Part shown: positions 33,807 through 44,841 of the stretch, one piece after another | Position numbering within the stretch: the stretch's first letter is position 1 | Layout of the letters: each line of letters starts with the position of its first letter | DNA from: Scytalidium lignicola | Taxonomy: Eukaryota; Ascomycota; Leotiomycetes | Length of the DNA stretch: 64,000 bases | NCBI GenBank assembly: GCA_002812745.2 | Contig: NCSJ02000082.1 | Span: 1 to 64,000, forward strand | Direction of reading: 5' to 3' | The notes under the pieces: generated by a model | What the model was told of the DNA's origin: nothing | What the model saw: only the letters and a program-made list of their open reading frames with translations | The model's database searches: none | Position numbers and translations under genes: made by a program

Positions 33807-34640
33807 ATGGCGTCCCACGATGACCACGACTTGCTCCCCGAGCAAACGGAGGGATTCAAGGTTGGCGAGAAGAAGACTCTCCAGGAATACCAGAATATGG
33901 GTACGTTACAATTCTGCTACCTTTTTCTCTCAACAGTCTGTGTTGTACATTCACCTTCTCCCTTCATACTACTTCTCATCCTTGACAACCAAATCGGCGG
34001 CTCTTAAGATAATAGCGGGGGTGGGAAGGAGCTGTGATAAAAATAGAAGTGATCGATGATCAACATTCTCCTTTCTTTTTTCCCCTCGCAGACAGCTACA
34101 GTTGCTAGGCTTCTTTGGTTCTTTATACCATACCACTATTACGATCCCTTGATTTTCGATTCTGAATTTCGAAAGACCACCTCCACTTTCGGCAGACCGT
34201 ATTTCTGGCAGATACCCTAGCGTTAAAGTCCCTTTCTGCCTTTTATATTCTCATATTTGCTGTCAAGCAACCATACTAATCACCTAATATAAACAGATGC
34301 CGAAGATGAATCCTTACAACGCTATAAAGAATCCCTCGGTCTTGGTGGAGGCGGCAAAGATCTCTCGGACCCCAACGATCCACGAGTCTGCATCATCCTC
34401 TCTTTGACCATGAATAGCGAAGGCCAAGCACCAGTGACCATCGATCTCAGCCAAAAAGGTGCCGAACATACCTTAAAGGACAAGCCATTCAAGATAAAAG
34501 AAGGTGCAAGGTTCACCATGACTGCAAAGTTCAAGGTCCAGCATGAGGTTCTGAGCGGTCTCCATTATGTCCAAATCGTGAAGCGGAAGGGTATCAGAGT
34601 CAGCAAGGACCAAGAAANTGATCGTGNNAGTGATNNNNGG
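33807..34640 (+). CDS. RDI1: Rho GDP-dissociation inhibitor, C-terminus lost in assembly gap
   Basis: Extracts prenylated Rho GTPases from membranes and keeps them GDP-bound. Exon 1 is 33807-33900 (MASHDDHDLLPEQTEGFKVG), then a 396-nt intron, unusually long for this window. Exon 2 begins at 34297 (DAEDESLQRYKESLG) and carries the immunoglobulin-like domain to HYVQIVKRKGIRVSKDQE. From 34618 the sequence breaks into runs of N (34618, 34627-34628, 34635-34638). The expected last 70-80 residues, including the isoprenyl-binding strands and the usual C-terminal Trp-containing end, are absent. The few Ns are far too short to hold them, so the assembly has probably collapsed or misjoined here. A real truncation is less likely. 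Confidence 0.9.
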
Positions 34641-34908
34641 TATGTTACAAAGTTATTGGAAATAGCAAAATTGCAGCATTTCTAATAGGTTTACAGGAGA
34701 AATTCGGCGACCTCTCGTTGTTGTAGACAATTGCATCGCTCTTTTTCTTATGTTCACTGTACTATTGTAGATAGTGGGATGATAGAAGAGAAATCCTTGA
34801 CGTTTATATCTTTGAAGATGTAGTGAAAACTATTACAGGCCGGCTCTGTTTGCCCGTTGATCCGAATTAACTACGTTATAGGTACCCAATTGAATTCTCC
34901 TCTGGTTA

Positions 34909-35921
34909 TTACTGCAAATCAGAATCAAATAACCACTTTAACCCAGCAATCATATCATTGTCTGCCTGGGCCGCCCTCTCCAAAAGGGGAGCATCTAGCC
35001 AGAAAGTATGTGGCCATCCTTTAACGACATCTACCTTGACCTCCACAGCTGAATCTTTGAGAGCTTTCGCATAACAGATGCCATCAGAATAGTATATGTC
35101 ATTCGTTGTAACCTGCATCCAGGTTCTCGGTTGCTCAGATAAGTCCTTTGACTCAAGGGGTAGCGTTCGGGCTCGATTCGACTCGGTCACAACACCCGGA
35201 AAACTACAAAGCGAAGAGTTGAACGCTGGGGACATGCTCGTATGCAACCTTCGGAACCGCTCAGGTATGGTCGTGGGTTCAGAGGTTACAGGACATCTCA
35301 ATAATAAACCATGGATCCTTTCGTAATCTGTTGCACCGACTTTGGCCTGGGCGACTGTGGCTGCGAGCTGACCACCAGATGAACTCCCTACAACTACCAA
35401 CCGACTCGGTTTTCACAACTTCACAACTGCACTGAAGCCGTCCATTGCATCACTACTGCTTGATCAGTAGTGAAGTCTGGCATGAGACGGTAGTCTACAG
35501 AGCAGACCGTGATTGATAGTTGTTTGCATATAAGTCTACATGTCATTTCTTCACAGTCAAGGTCCCCAACACGAAGACCACCACCATGGTAGTATATCAC
35601 CAGAGGCTGGCCTTCAAGCAGAGGGTTCTTTGGTTCTGCAGAGCTAGGAATTGGGTTGTAGACGCGAACAGTAATTGGGTAAATATCTTGGGGGTCCTTG
35701 CCCTCCACTGTTATGTTGCGTATATGAATTCCTTCTGCTAGATATTTGTCCCTACCAGAAAGAAGTATCTTATTCTGTTCTTTGCGACGTTGACTAAAGC
35801 TAACTTGACGGGCTTTGAGGTCTGTTATAACAGGTCGAGAGAGAATGCCTGACGTCTTCTCATACTCAAGCCACTCCGGATCGAATGGTGGAGGAGTTTG
35901 ATATATGTGTATATCCTCCAT
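34909..35921 (-). pseudogene. alpha/beta hydrolase (HSL/GDXG-like), disrupted
   Basis: Minus-strand esterase/lipase-type gene. The first part (from 35921, MEDIHIYQTPPPFDP) reaches the oxyanion motif YYHGGG and VDYRLMPDFTT. The second part (to 34909) has the nucleophile elbow VVGSSSGGQ and a C-terminal GWPHTFW carrying the catalytic His. Between them, near 35421-35460, the frame must shift, and the downstream frame then meets a TGA at 35415-35413. I see no GT-AG intron of normal size that removes both defects, and there is no homopolymer, so two lesions make a genuine pseudogene likelier than a read error. If intact it would be about 330 residues and act on a short acyl ester. Confidence 0.65.
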
Positions 35922-36404
35922 GATTGCCCTTATTATATTGAAACGTAGAAATAAGTATATGTTAGAAAGTCTCCAAGACGGTGAAGAGGGCGAAAATAAC
36001 CTTCCGAATTAATTCACTCTCAACCAAGCTCACATTCTGAGCCCCGAGGGCTCTACTAGTTATATAGACTCAGAACAAAAATTTACACTAAGGTCATTAT
36101 TGGCTGGGTTTACATGGAAATATTTAGATTACTCCCTATTAACAGTTCCATTTTGGAGTCTCTTAAAAACAGGATTCAAAAGGCGTTTTTGACTTCTGTA
36201 GGATTTTGCTGGTGCCTGAAGGGCGTACATTTGAGGTAGCTACAAATCCAGGCAACCTAATCATGTATATTTACTACCACTTACCTGGCTCTTAATGATA
36301 ATTTTAGGAATAACGACGTGATAAGGTAAAAGAAAGGAATTTATGATGGTGATTTCTCAATTATTGTTATTCTATCCTGAAAATATCAATAATTTATCTA
36401 TTCA
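35922..36404. other. AT-rich intergenic region
   Basis: Upstream of the broken hydrolase and downstream of SRP101. No open frame or repeat of note. Confidence 0.5.
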
Positions 36405-38685
36405 TTAGTTATTACTCAGTAATTTCTCCACCGCCCATTTGACGGATAACGTTCTTAAATCACTGTAGTGCTGTCCAACGCCAACAAATAGAACGGGAAC
36501 ATTGGTAGCATGGACCATGCTCACGAGAGTGCCAACCATATCTCCAACAGTATCGCACTTAGAGATAATAAAGCCATCCAATGACCTACCCGCGCCAAAC
36601 GCGGCGTTGAAGTTCCGAGCTTGAGCAACGGAATCCGTTCCAACCAGTGCCTAGTAGAGTTAGCCAGGTAAAATGTAATACGAAATGCAACAATACATAC
36701 CTCTCCAACCATGAGAATTTTATCCGGTTGTGCAAATTTTGCGAATTTTTCCAGAGAAGACATGAGACGCTAAAACTGGTCAATATCACAGCGGAGAGAT
36801 ATTTACGTGGTCCTTACCTGATCGTTGTGTCTTCGTCCTGCAGTATCAATCAATACTACATCGTAGCCTTCCTGAGTAGCAAAGACAACAGAGTCCTTTG
36901 CAACATTCGCGGCATCCTTTCCATACCCTTTTTGATATAACTCGACCTCGCCTCCTTCACGGGCAGTTAGTTCTTTCAGATTGCGAACATGAACCGCTAA
37001 CTGCTCAACAGCGCCAGATCTGAAGGTGTCACAGGCCACCACCAGCACCTTGTATTTGTTTTGTAAAAGGAAGAAGCATATCTTGGACAGGTTCGTAGAC
37101 TTTCCAACACCATTAACTCCAACTATCGAGATTACATACGGCCGTCGTTTTTGTAATGATAACGATGGTGGTGAAGTGACAGCATCAATTTCACGGAGAA
37201 GATCAAGTGATGTGGTAGGGGTAAGTATTTTCTTCAGAGAAGACTCCATCGCTGTCTGGATCCTTGCTTGGACACCTAGAATACATGTTAGAGCGACTGT
37301 AGTAGCATTTTGCGATGAATTGCTTACTCTCGAAACTTCCAGTTTTCACTCCAATCAACTCCCTCTCAACACCTTCACATAGTCGGATCGCAGCCTCTCG
37401 TGCAACATTCTTCCGTAGTAAGTGATCTTCCATGCCTTTCATAGCCTTATCCAAATCTTCTTTCGTTAAAGTCTTTCCTCCAATTACGTTTCTGAACAAG
37501 CCCCCAATTGCACCAAGACTAGATCCAACAATACTAGTTGATGAAGTCAAGGCATCTGTCTTCTTAGCATCCGCAGATGAAAGGATCGAATGGACTTGAT
37601 CGTCCAGATCCTTCAACACAAACTGCCCCTTCCCAGTTTTCGATCCCCAAGATGCTTGATCTACCGCTTCTACAGCATCTGTCCGCTCAATCGCCTCATC
37701 TTCGCCCGATGTGACGTCGTTTGCCGGCGCCGAGTAGTCTAACTGAGTATCACTATCCTCATCTGCCAATCCATCTGCATTCCACTTTCGTCCTTTCTTA
37801 GGAGCTGCTCCCTTTTTGGCCCTCAGTTTCTTTGCGCTCGATTCCTCCCCAGATGAAGCATGTGCAGAGGTAGCACTTGCATTTTTCCTAGCTCTGCGAG
37901 AGACTTTGCCACCAGGTCCGCTTTTAGCTGTGAGTAGATGTGACCCGGGAGTATTGGGGCGGGAGCTCTCAGGTGTCGCGATTGGGGTAGACTCGGTTGA
38001 GGTGGATTCTTTATAGCCATTCTTCTGCTGCACTATTTCTGGTTAGCAGTCTTTATAGGATATACCAATGATGAAGGGCATACCTCTAGATATGATGCCT
38101 GGTAATGGGGGTGGTTCATCTCCTAGATTGTCCCGTAGAGCGCTTGGCATTTCCCGCGCAGAATCTGTTGGTTTCCTGTCTTTAAGCGCCGTCTTTTCCA
38201 GTTCTTTAATCTGCTGGTCAAAGTACTCATCAAAATGGCATTCGACAATGGTTGTATTTGGCTTCTTTAATTGATCCCCATAGAGATCCACAAAAATGGT
38301 CTTAATATTATCCACAAGTTTATCAATCCATGACAAGTGTAACAGCGATCGGTATACGGCCTGGGGGAACAGTGTTAGATCTATGCGCTGCCCCACGTTC
38401 AAGGATCTTCGAAGAAGAAGTAGATCCTAGACTTAAGTTACTACTCACAACAAATATGATTCCTAGCTCCTTAACTGCTGCCCATTTCAGTGTATGTTGA
38501 TCATATTTATAAGGTGGATTCTGTGCTGCGGAAGTATCATCTGCAATGCCTACTCCAGGGAGCGCGCGCTCTTCAATGAACACATTTGTGATGAAGCTAT
38601 TGATAATAGTAGGGCTCAGAGCGGTATATGATCTCGACCACAAAACAACACCCGAAGTAGTGATAATCTCAAATGCATCCAACAT
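36405..38685 (-). CDS. SRP101: signal recognition particle receptor subunit alpha
   Basis: ER-membrane GTPase that docks ribosome-SRP complexes for co-translational secretion. Minus-strand exons are 38685-38449, 38360-38084, 38032-37328, 37275-36818, 36769-36701 and 36650-36405, 663 residues. The N-terminal longin-like SRX domain (MLDAFEIITTSGVVLWSRSY) binds the beta subunit. A charged Lys/Ser-rich linker follows, then the NG domain: G1 GVNGVGKSTNLSK, DTFRSGAVEQL (IBD), DTAGRRHNDQ (G3), SKCDTVGD (G4) and FVGVGQHYSDL near the end. All five introns keep frame. It is head-to-head with YIF1. Confidence 0.96.
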
Positions 38686-38937
38686 CTTGGATGACTTAAA
38701 TGGTCGAAGAAATAAATATGAACCGCTTTTATTTTATATAGGTGGCCTGGTGGCATATATTCGAATCTGGGCCGTTGCGATAAATGCGGTAGTAAGTGGC
38801 AGAATTCTGTATCTGGTAAAGCGCATGCACAGCCTTGGGGTTCTAAACAACAGATAGTCGAAATAAATGAATGTATATTACTGACTTATCGTCGAACGAA
38901 CTGCCACGAAACTATTTCCTTGCCCACGTCCTTCAAC
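38686..38937. promoter_or_regulatory. bidirectional promoter SRP101/YIF1
   Basis: 252-nt spacer between divergent ATGs of two early-secretory-pathway genes. Shared regulation is plausible but no motif proves it. Confidence 0.4.
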
Positions 38938-40172
38938 ATGCAGAGAGGCTCTTTTGCCCCGATGCCCGCAAACTCCCCTCCTTTGCACCATCCAGTCCCG
39001 CAACATGTGTCTACAGTGCCTCAACTTCGATCACCTCCGCCCCCAGTTCCACAGAGCGCGCAGGGAGGCTATGGCAATCCATACCAACCGGCTGCAAACA
39101 CCTTTGGGGCATATGGCAATTTTATGAATGATCCAGCGACTGCTATGGGATTACAGATGTCCCAGACAGCATGTAGGTTCTCTTGGTTTTATTTATTTCA
39201 AAAGAACAAGCTCGTAAACTGACAATTTTTAGTGAAGCACGGAAGTGAATACGTAGAACAAAATGTGGGCATATTAATAAGAATTTAAATACATGTGGAT
39301 GCTAATGGCGGGGTTAGATTAGTCGCTTTATCAGTGTTAGTAGTTTGAAGCATTACTTTAACGTGTCAAACTCCTATGTTGTGAACAAGCTGTGGGTGGT
39401 CCTTTTCCCCTGGAGACATAGGCCATGGAGCCGGCAACAATCAATGGGATCCGGTAATGGTCAGGCCTTCGCGCCACCCAGGGACGACATAAACTCGCCT
39501 GATATGTATATTCCTAGTAAGTCCATTTCCTTTTTGTTGGCTGGATATAACTAATTGTGTTTCACAGTAATGGCCATTGTGACGTACATACTCCTATCTA
39601 CCTTGATCGCTGGTCTTCGAGGGGCATTTCAGCCAGAACTACTAGGATACACAGCAACTACGGCGATATTCATTTGCGCTGTTGAGATTGCGGGCCTGAA
39701 ATTAGGATGTTATCTTCTTTCTATATCGAACGAATCTCAATTACTTGATCTAATAGCATACTCGGGTTATAAGTTTTTAGGGGTTATAGTGACTTTGGTT
39801 GTTAGTGAAATAATCTCTGGAGGAAAAGGGTTCGGGGGATACATAAGTTGGGCTATCTTCATCTATCTGGTACGTGCGATCCTATGACCTAACACATTAT
39901 TGAGATTAAGATGACTGACACTTTATGCGTAGTTCCTGGCAAATGCCTTCTTCCTGGTAAACAAGTTTTCCCCTATCTGGGAAGTTCTAAAGTTTGCTAA
40001 CCTCTCCTAGTTACGATCCCTTAAGTACGTTCTTCTCCCGGAACCGAGCGATACCACCAGAGGTGCCATGCAAACCGTGGCGCGATCACAACGAAATCGT
40101 AGAACACAGTTCCTATTCTTGTATTCATATGTTGTACAGTTCATCTTTATGTGGGCGCTTACCCGCTCGTGA
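38938..40172 (+). CDS. YIF1: ER-Golgi membrane protein YIF1
   Basis: Partner of Yip1 in COPII vesicle formation and Rab (Ypt) membrane recruitment. Exons 38938-39172, 39233-39264, 39318-39516, 39568-39869, 39933-39956 and 40011-40172, 317 residues. A Pro-rich cytosolic N-terminus (PLHHPVPQHV) is followed by the Yif1 signature SSLKHYFNVSNSYVVNKLWV and LFPWRHRPWSR. Five membrane segments then run from YIPIMAIVTYILLSTLIAGL to the C-terminal FLFLYSYVVQFIFMWAL. Exon 5 is only 24 nt (FLANAFFL) inside a membrane helix. The start is taken at 38938; no upstream in-frame ATG is near. Confidence 0.95.
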
Positions 40173-40743
40173 GGAGCTGGAAAACAGGCGGTGGTAAAAC
40201 GGTATTACGACATGTCAATAGGGCCAAGGAGTTTCCGTTGCAAAAGTTGGGGTAGGCAGGTAGCATAGATGGTTAAGGATGGTGTCAAAGTCTCTTTTTT
40301 CCAAGCCTAGGACACTATGTAATATAATGAATTATTAGGGCGAGCACAGCTTTGAAGGAGAATATCGAGTTAAGGGCTTAGTAGTTGTGTGTGGTGGTGT
40401 ACAGGAGATCTGTGTAGGACTTGGGTAATGTCGCGGTGTGAGCTGTTTGCCACCGTACGGATGTCCGGGCTGGTTGGTTAGTGTTTGGAGGGGCAATAAC
40501 TTTAAGTGAGCCCAGGAATCTGGGGTAGACCTCGGCTTGTCTTCCCCTGCTGGTTCCCAAACACTTATCAGAACGACTCCGCATTGCGGGTTTAATATGT
40601 AGTACAGTTATTAATACATGCCCCATTCTTCGTTGATTGCATATTTATCATCCCTTTTCTCTTTGAAGTCGCACATTTCCAGCCGGCGTTATTTTCTGTA
40701 AGGTTTAGTTACAAGTTACCTGTGTTTTAAGTCACATTGAAAG
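40173..40743. other. intergenic region YIF1/FAT1
   Basis: 571 nt between two plus-strand genes, with no supported feature. Confidence 0.5.
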
Positions 40744-43001
40744 ATGGATCTAGGTAAGTCCTCCCTCTCCAACCCCGCATTTGTAAACCTGCTGTAACCT
40801 GTGAATATGGTCGCCATTCATTCTCTTAAATTGACCCATTTACCTCGAATTGTCCACTTTAAATTGTCACTAACCCGTCAATCATGGTTAGTTACGAAAA
40901 CAGCAGCCGCCGTGGCAGGCACTGCTGCTGCTGCGATGTACTTAGATGGTAAATACCATTTTAGAAAAGACCTACGAGAGATATATAGGGCTAGAGTAAT
41001 GAGCAAACTTTGGGCTGATGCAGGTAATATCATGAATGAAGCTCAATTGACGGACGCATCGCGCTAACATTACATCCAATTTCATAGTGAAGAATAAAAG
41101 AATGTCTCTGTTTTATCTCTTTGAAGATGCAGTTGCTCGTTGTCAAGGCGAGCAATGTATTTGGTCTAGAGATGGGTGCTACACCTGGATCGAAGCAAAC
41201 GATAGAGTTAATCAGTACGCCCAATGGTTTCTATCAAAGGGCGTAAGGACTGGAGATCTTGTCGCTTTTTATCTGTTAAACTCTCCAGATTTCATGTTTG
41301 CATGGCTGGGATTGTGGGCAATAGGAGCTGCCCCTGCAATGATAAACTACAACCTAGCTGGAAATGCGTTGCTTCATTGCGTGAAAGTACCTCAGGCAAA
41401 GTTGCTAGTTGTGGATGATACTCCAGAATTTCTGTCTAGGATAGAAGGTGTACGAAGCACATTGGAAGGCGAACTGGGAATTGAGATCGCCGTATTAGAT
41501 CCTTCACTCAAGCAACACATTTATACCCTTGATCCTGTTAAACCAGATGAATCATATAGGATCCCTGTTCAAGGAGAATGGCCAATGACGATATTCTACA
41601 CTAGGTACGAAACTGCAAATTCCTATTTCACTGATACATACTTACCATGCGCAGTGGCACAACTGGACTTCCAAAAGGGTGTTCCTTCCAGAATTCACGA
41701 GGGTTTCTTGGTGGGGCAGCAGTATGTTGTTTCCAAAGCTTAAACTTAAAACCTTCATATCTGACTTTTTTTTNATCATAGAGATGGGCAGGCACAAGCT
41801 TGGCTGTCGATGGTGACCGTTGGTATGATTGTATGCCATACTATCACGGTACGGGAGGCATAATGGCGATGAATATGATGATGAGTGGAGTAACGCTCTG
41901 CATCGGCAAAAGATTCAGCACATCCAAGTTTTGGGACGACGTTCGAGACTCGAAAGCAACCTGGATTACCTACGTTGGCGAAACGGCACGATATCTCCTT
42001 GCAGCTCCTCCTCATCCATTGGATAAAGAGCACAATGTTCGCGCTATGTATGGAAATGGCCTTCGCCCTGATGTATGGCTTAAGTTTCGAGAACGGTTTG
42101 GTGTCCCCGAAGTTGTGGAGTTCTTTAATTCTACCGAGGGAGTGTTTGGATTAGTGACCTATGCTAGAGGAGATTATTTTGCATGCACCGTTGGCCATCA
42201 TGGCGCTATCATTAGGCATATGACAAAGGGCGTATATGTGCCCGTGCTTATAGATCAAGCAACGGGTGCTATTGAGCGTGATCCAAAAACTGGATTTGCT
42301 ATTAGACAACCATATGAGAGTGGTGGAGAGATCATAGTTTCTGTTCCAAATGAGAAGGTATTCGCGGGGTATTTTAGGAATCCAGATGCTACAGCTAAGA
42401 AATTTGAGAGGGATGTCTTTAAGAAAGGGGACTTGTGGTACAGGTCTGGTGATGCACTCAGAAGGGACAGTGAAGGGAAATGGTACTTCCTGGATCGATT
42501 AGGAGACACTTTCCGCTGGAAAGGGGAGAATGTCTCAACTGCAGAAGTGTCAGAGGTTCTCGGTAGATATCCTGGTATCGTAGAAGCAAATGTCTATGGA
42601 GTTGCTTTGCCGTCTCATGATGGTAGAGCTGGGTGTGCTGCTATCTATATCGACCCTAGTGTGAGGAAGAACTTTGATTTTACTGATTTTCTCAGGTAAG
42701 TCTAACATTATCTTCTATATATTGAATATGTTCCTCTGATGCATTAACCTCAACTAGATACGCAAGGACACATCTTCCAAATTATGCAGTTCCGGTCTTC
42801 CTCAGACTTGTGAAAGAGATGACGCCTATTCATAATAATAAACAAAACAAAGTGCCTCTAAGAGCAGAAGGAGTGGATCCCGCAAAGGTCAAATCTGATG
42901 ATCAAGTTTATTGGGTGAGTGAAATTGGTAAAGGGGAGACATATATCGAGTTCAAGCCAGGACACTGGGATGATCTCACAGGGGGGAGAGCTAGGCTTTA
43001 G
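40744..43001 (+). CDS. FAT1: very long-chain acyl-CoA synthetase / fatty acid transporter
   Basis: Couples fatty-acid uptake to CoA activation at the ER, peroxisome or plasma membrane. Exons 40744-40753, 40904-41023, 41088-41604, 41655-41721, 41782-42695 and 42758-43001, 623 residues, typical of FATP/Fat1. The N-terminus is an Ala-rich membrane anchor (AAAVAGTAAAAMYLDGKYH). The AMP-binding P-loop TIFYTSGTTGLPKG is split by the intron at 41605. Further landmarks are DRWYDCMPYYHGTG, FFNSTEGVFG, the FATP/VLACS motif (TFRWKGENVSTAEV) and the C-terminal LPNYAVPVFLR. An N at 41774 lies in the fourth intron beside a T run and does not affect coding. The 10-nt first exon is inferred from family start sequences. 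Confidence 0.94.
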
Positions 43002-43550
43002 AGATGAAAGAATTTACGAAATACAAAAGACATGGTCGGGAATACATGGCTTTAATGTTTAGTCTGAATGCAATATACTTAGACTTTCAGTCTTGATTCA
43101 AATGCCGTGGAACCCGGAGGAGATTCAAAAGTAGGACCGGAGCGCCGAGACAACTCGTTCTCCGAATTTATGTTACACAATTGTAGCTAACGATACTGGA
43201 GAAATTAAAAAGGCGTAAGCCATAAAATATCTATTTGTCATTTCTAGGGGTGATTGAGAAGGTCTATGGAGACAGCCCGAAAATTTATCCGCAGGTCCAC
43301 ACATGTGAGTACCCGTCTACCGCATAACCCGACGATGCATAATCTATCCAAGAATTACTTGATGCGATTCGTCATAAAATCGATCATGTGAATATAAAAA
43401 AAAAAATTCTAAAAATGAGACCCCTTCATATCCTTTTGATAAACATGGCCATCACAGAAGTAACTTTGACTAAAAAAATATAAGGTCGCAGAAATCTAAT
43501 CTAGTAATATTTCGCCAAAAAAAAAAGGACAAATAATAACTGATTAGATC
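43002..43550. other. convergent intergenic region
   Basis: AT-rich 3' flanks of FAT1 and the Mpv17 gene with A10-type homopolymers near 43395 and 43510. No gene is seen. Confidence 0.5.
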
Positions 43551-44297
43551 TCACTTATCCCCCTGAATCAGGCTCAAATAGATATTCCACCCCACCCCCG
43601 CCAACCCACCCACCAAATTCCGGCCCTCGACGCTTCGAATCACTGTGAAATTCAGCAAACTAACCGCCGGCCAAAGCGTCCATCCAGCACGCATCAGGCC
43701 CCAGAAATCCCGCTGGGCAATGTGCGCGCAAGAGGCCATGCTGTGGCCCTGGAGACCGGCGAATGCGATGGAGTAGAGCAAGGTGTTAATGGTTGCTCCG
43801 ACGGTTTGGTCAAGGGTGAATTTGATGAGGGTGTTTTTCACGGAGAGCTTGGGCTCGGCGGTTGTTGGTGCGTCGTCATTTTTCTTCTTGTCCTCGGAAG
43901 GAGTGGAATGAGAAGGGAATGTTTGCTCGAGGAAGGTTTGCCTTTTTTTTTTTTATAAAAAAATTTTCATGAGTAAGTAGTGTTCTTAGAATGTATATAT
44001 GTGTGTATAAAGTTCTTTGCAAAAGGAGTCCGGAGAGAGATGATGTACCACAGAAAGTTTGGCGGCACGTTCATAGCGGCAAAGATTACAAACTGTAAGA
44101 CTGGTGTCCAGTCTATCTCATAAGGTTCCTATAAGATATTATTAGATATTTTCTCTGTGTGTGTATATGTGTGTAGTTGCGGGATATTTTCTGAGACTTA
44201 CATTCCCTCTATTTGCAGCAATCAACTGTGCGACCACGTTGCTTGTTGCAGTCATAATACAAGCTTGAATTGTCACGTTGACAATCGGCGGAGCCAT
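43551..44297 (-). CDS. Mpv17/PMP22-family membrane protein
   Basis: Four-helix channel-like protein of peroxisomes or mitochondria. Minus-strand exons are 44297-44202, 44128-44049 and 43941-43551, 188 residues. Landmarks are IDWTPVLQFVIFAAMNVPPN and FLWQTFLEQTFP across an intron, FTLDQTVGATINTLLYSIAF (the DQ family motif) and the signature WTLWPAVSLLNFTVI. A hydrophilic insert (SEDKKKNDDAPTTAEPKL) follows the second helix. The start is set at MAPPIVNVTIQA; an in-frame upstream ATG would add a hydrophobic leader of about 25 residues. The fungal family includes Woronin-body sorting proteins as well as Sym1, and sequence alone does not choose between them. Confidence 0.88.
44154..44176. repeat. 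GT microsatellite inside an intron
   Basis: GTGTGTATATGTGTGT-like run in the first intron of the Mpv17-family gene. Confidence 0.7.
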
Positions 44298-44841
44298 ATT
44301 TGCTAGAATATATATCCCCTTTCTCTGGAAAATAGCAAACAGAAATATTTGTCCCGTCCAAAAGGAAAACAAAGTAAAATATAATAGGAGTGGTGGATGA
44401 GGTCTACCGGGAAATATAACAGATTTCTGTTTCTGCCGGAAGACAACAAAAGATAAGTAAAGTTTGTTATCGCAAGTGTATCGGCAGTCGATCCGTCTCT
44501 GACGTCCTAACTCCAGGCGGTGCTAGTCGGTCTTATCCCTGTACGCACCACATTCAGTGGATGGCTGGCCACGGCTTGCCCTGAACTGGTTACTCTGACA
44601 CCAACATTAATATATCTCACAGCCTCAACAGAGTGAAGAACAGATTGATTAATTCTAGTTTACTGCTTATAAATCCTTTGAGTCGATATTCTATTCATTC
44701 TTAAAGATAACTAACTAAGTAGATGTTGCTTTAAGGCTACTATTATGTCAACGCTGCTCCCGCAAATCAATATAAACCAGCGCATTCGTAACTTAGAACT
44801 ATATCTCAAACTCCTAGGCGCTGGTTACATACTAAGAGTCT
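44298..44841. other. intergenic region
   Basis: Promoter side of the Mpv17 gene and the 3' flank of the MFS transporter. No supported feature. Confidence 0.5.
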
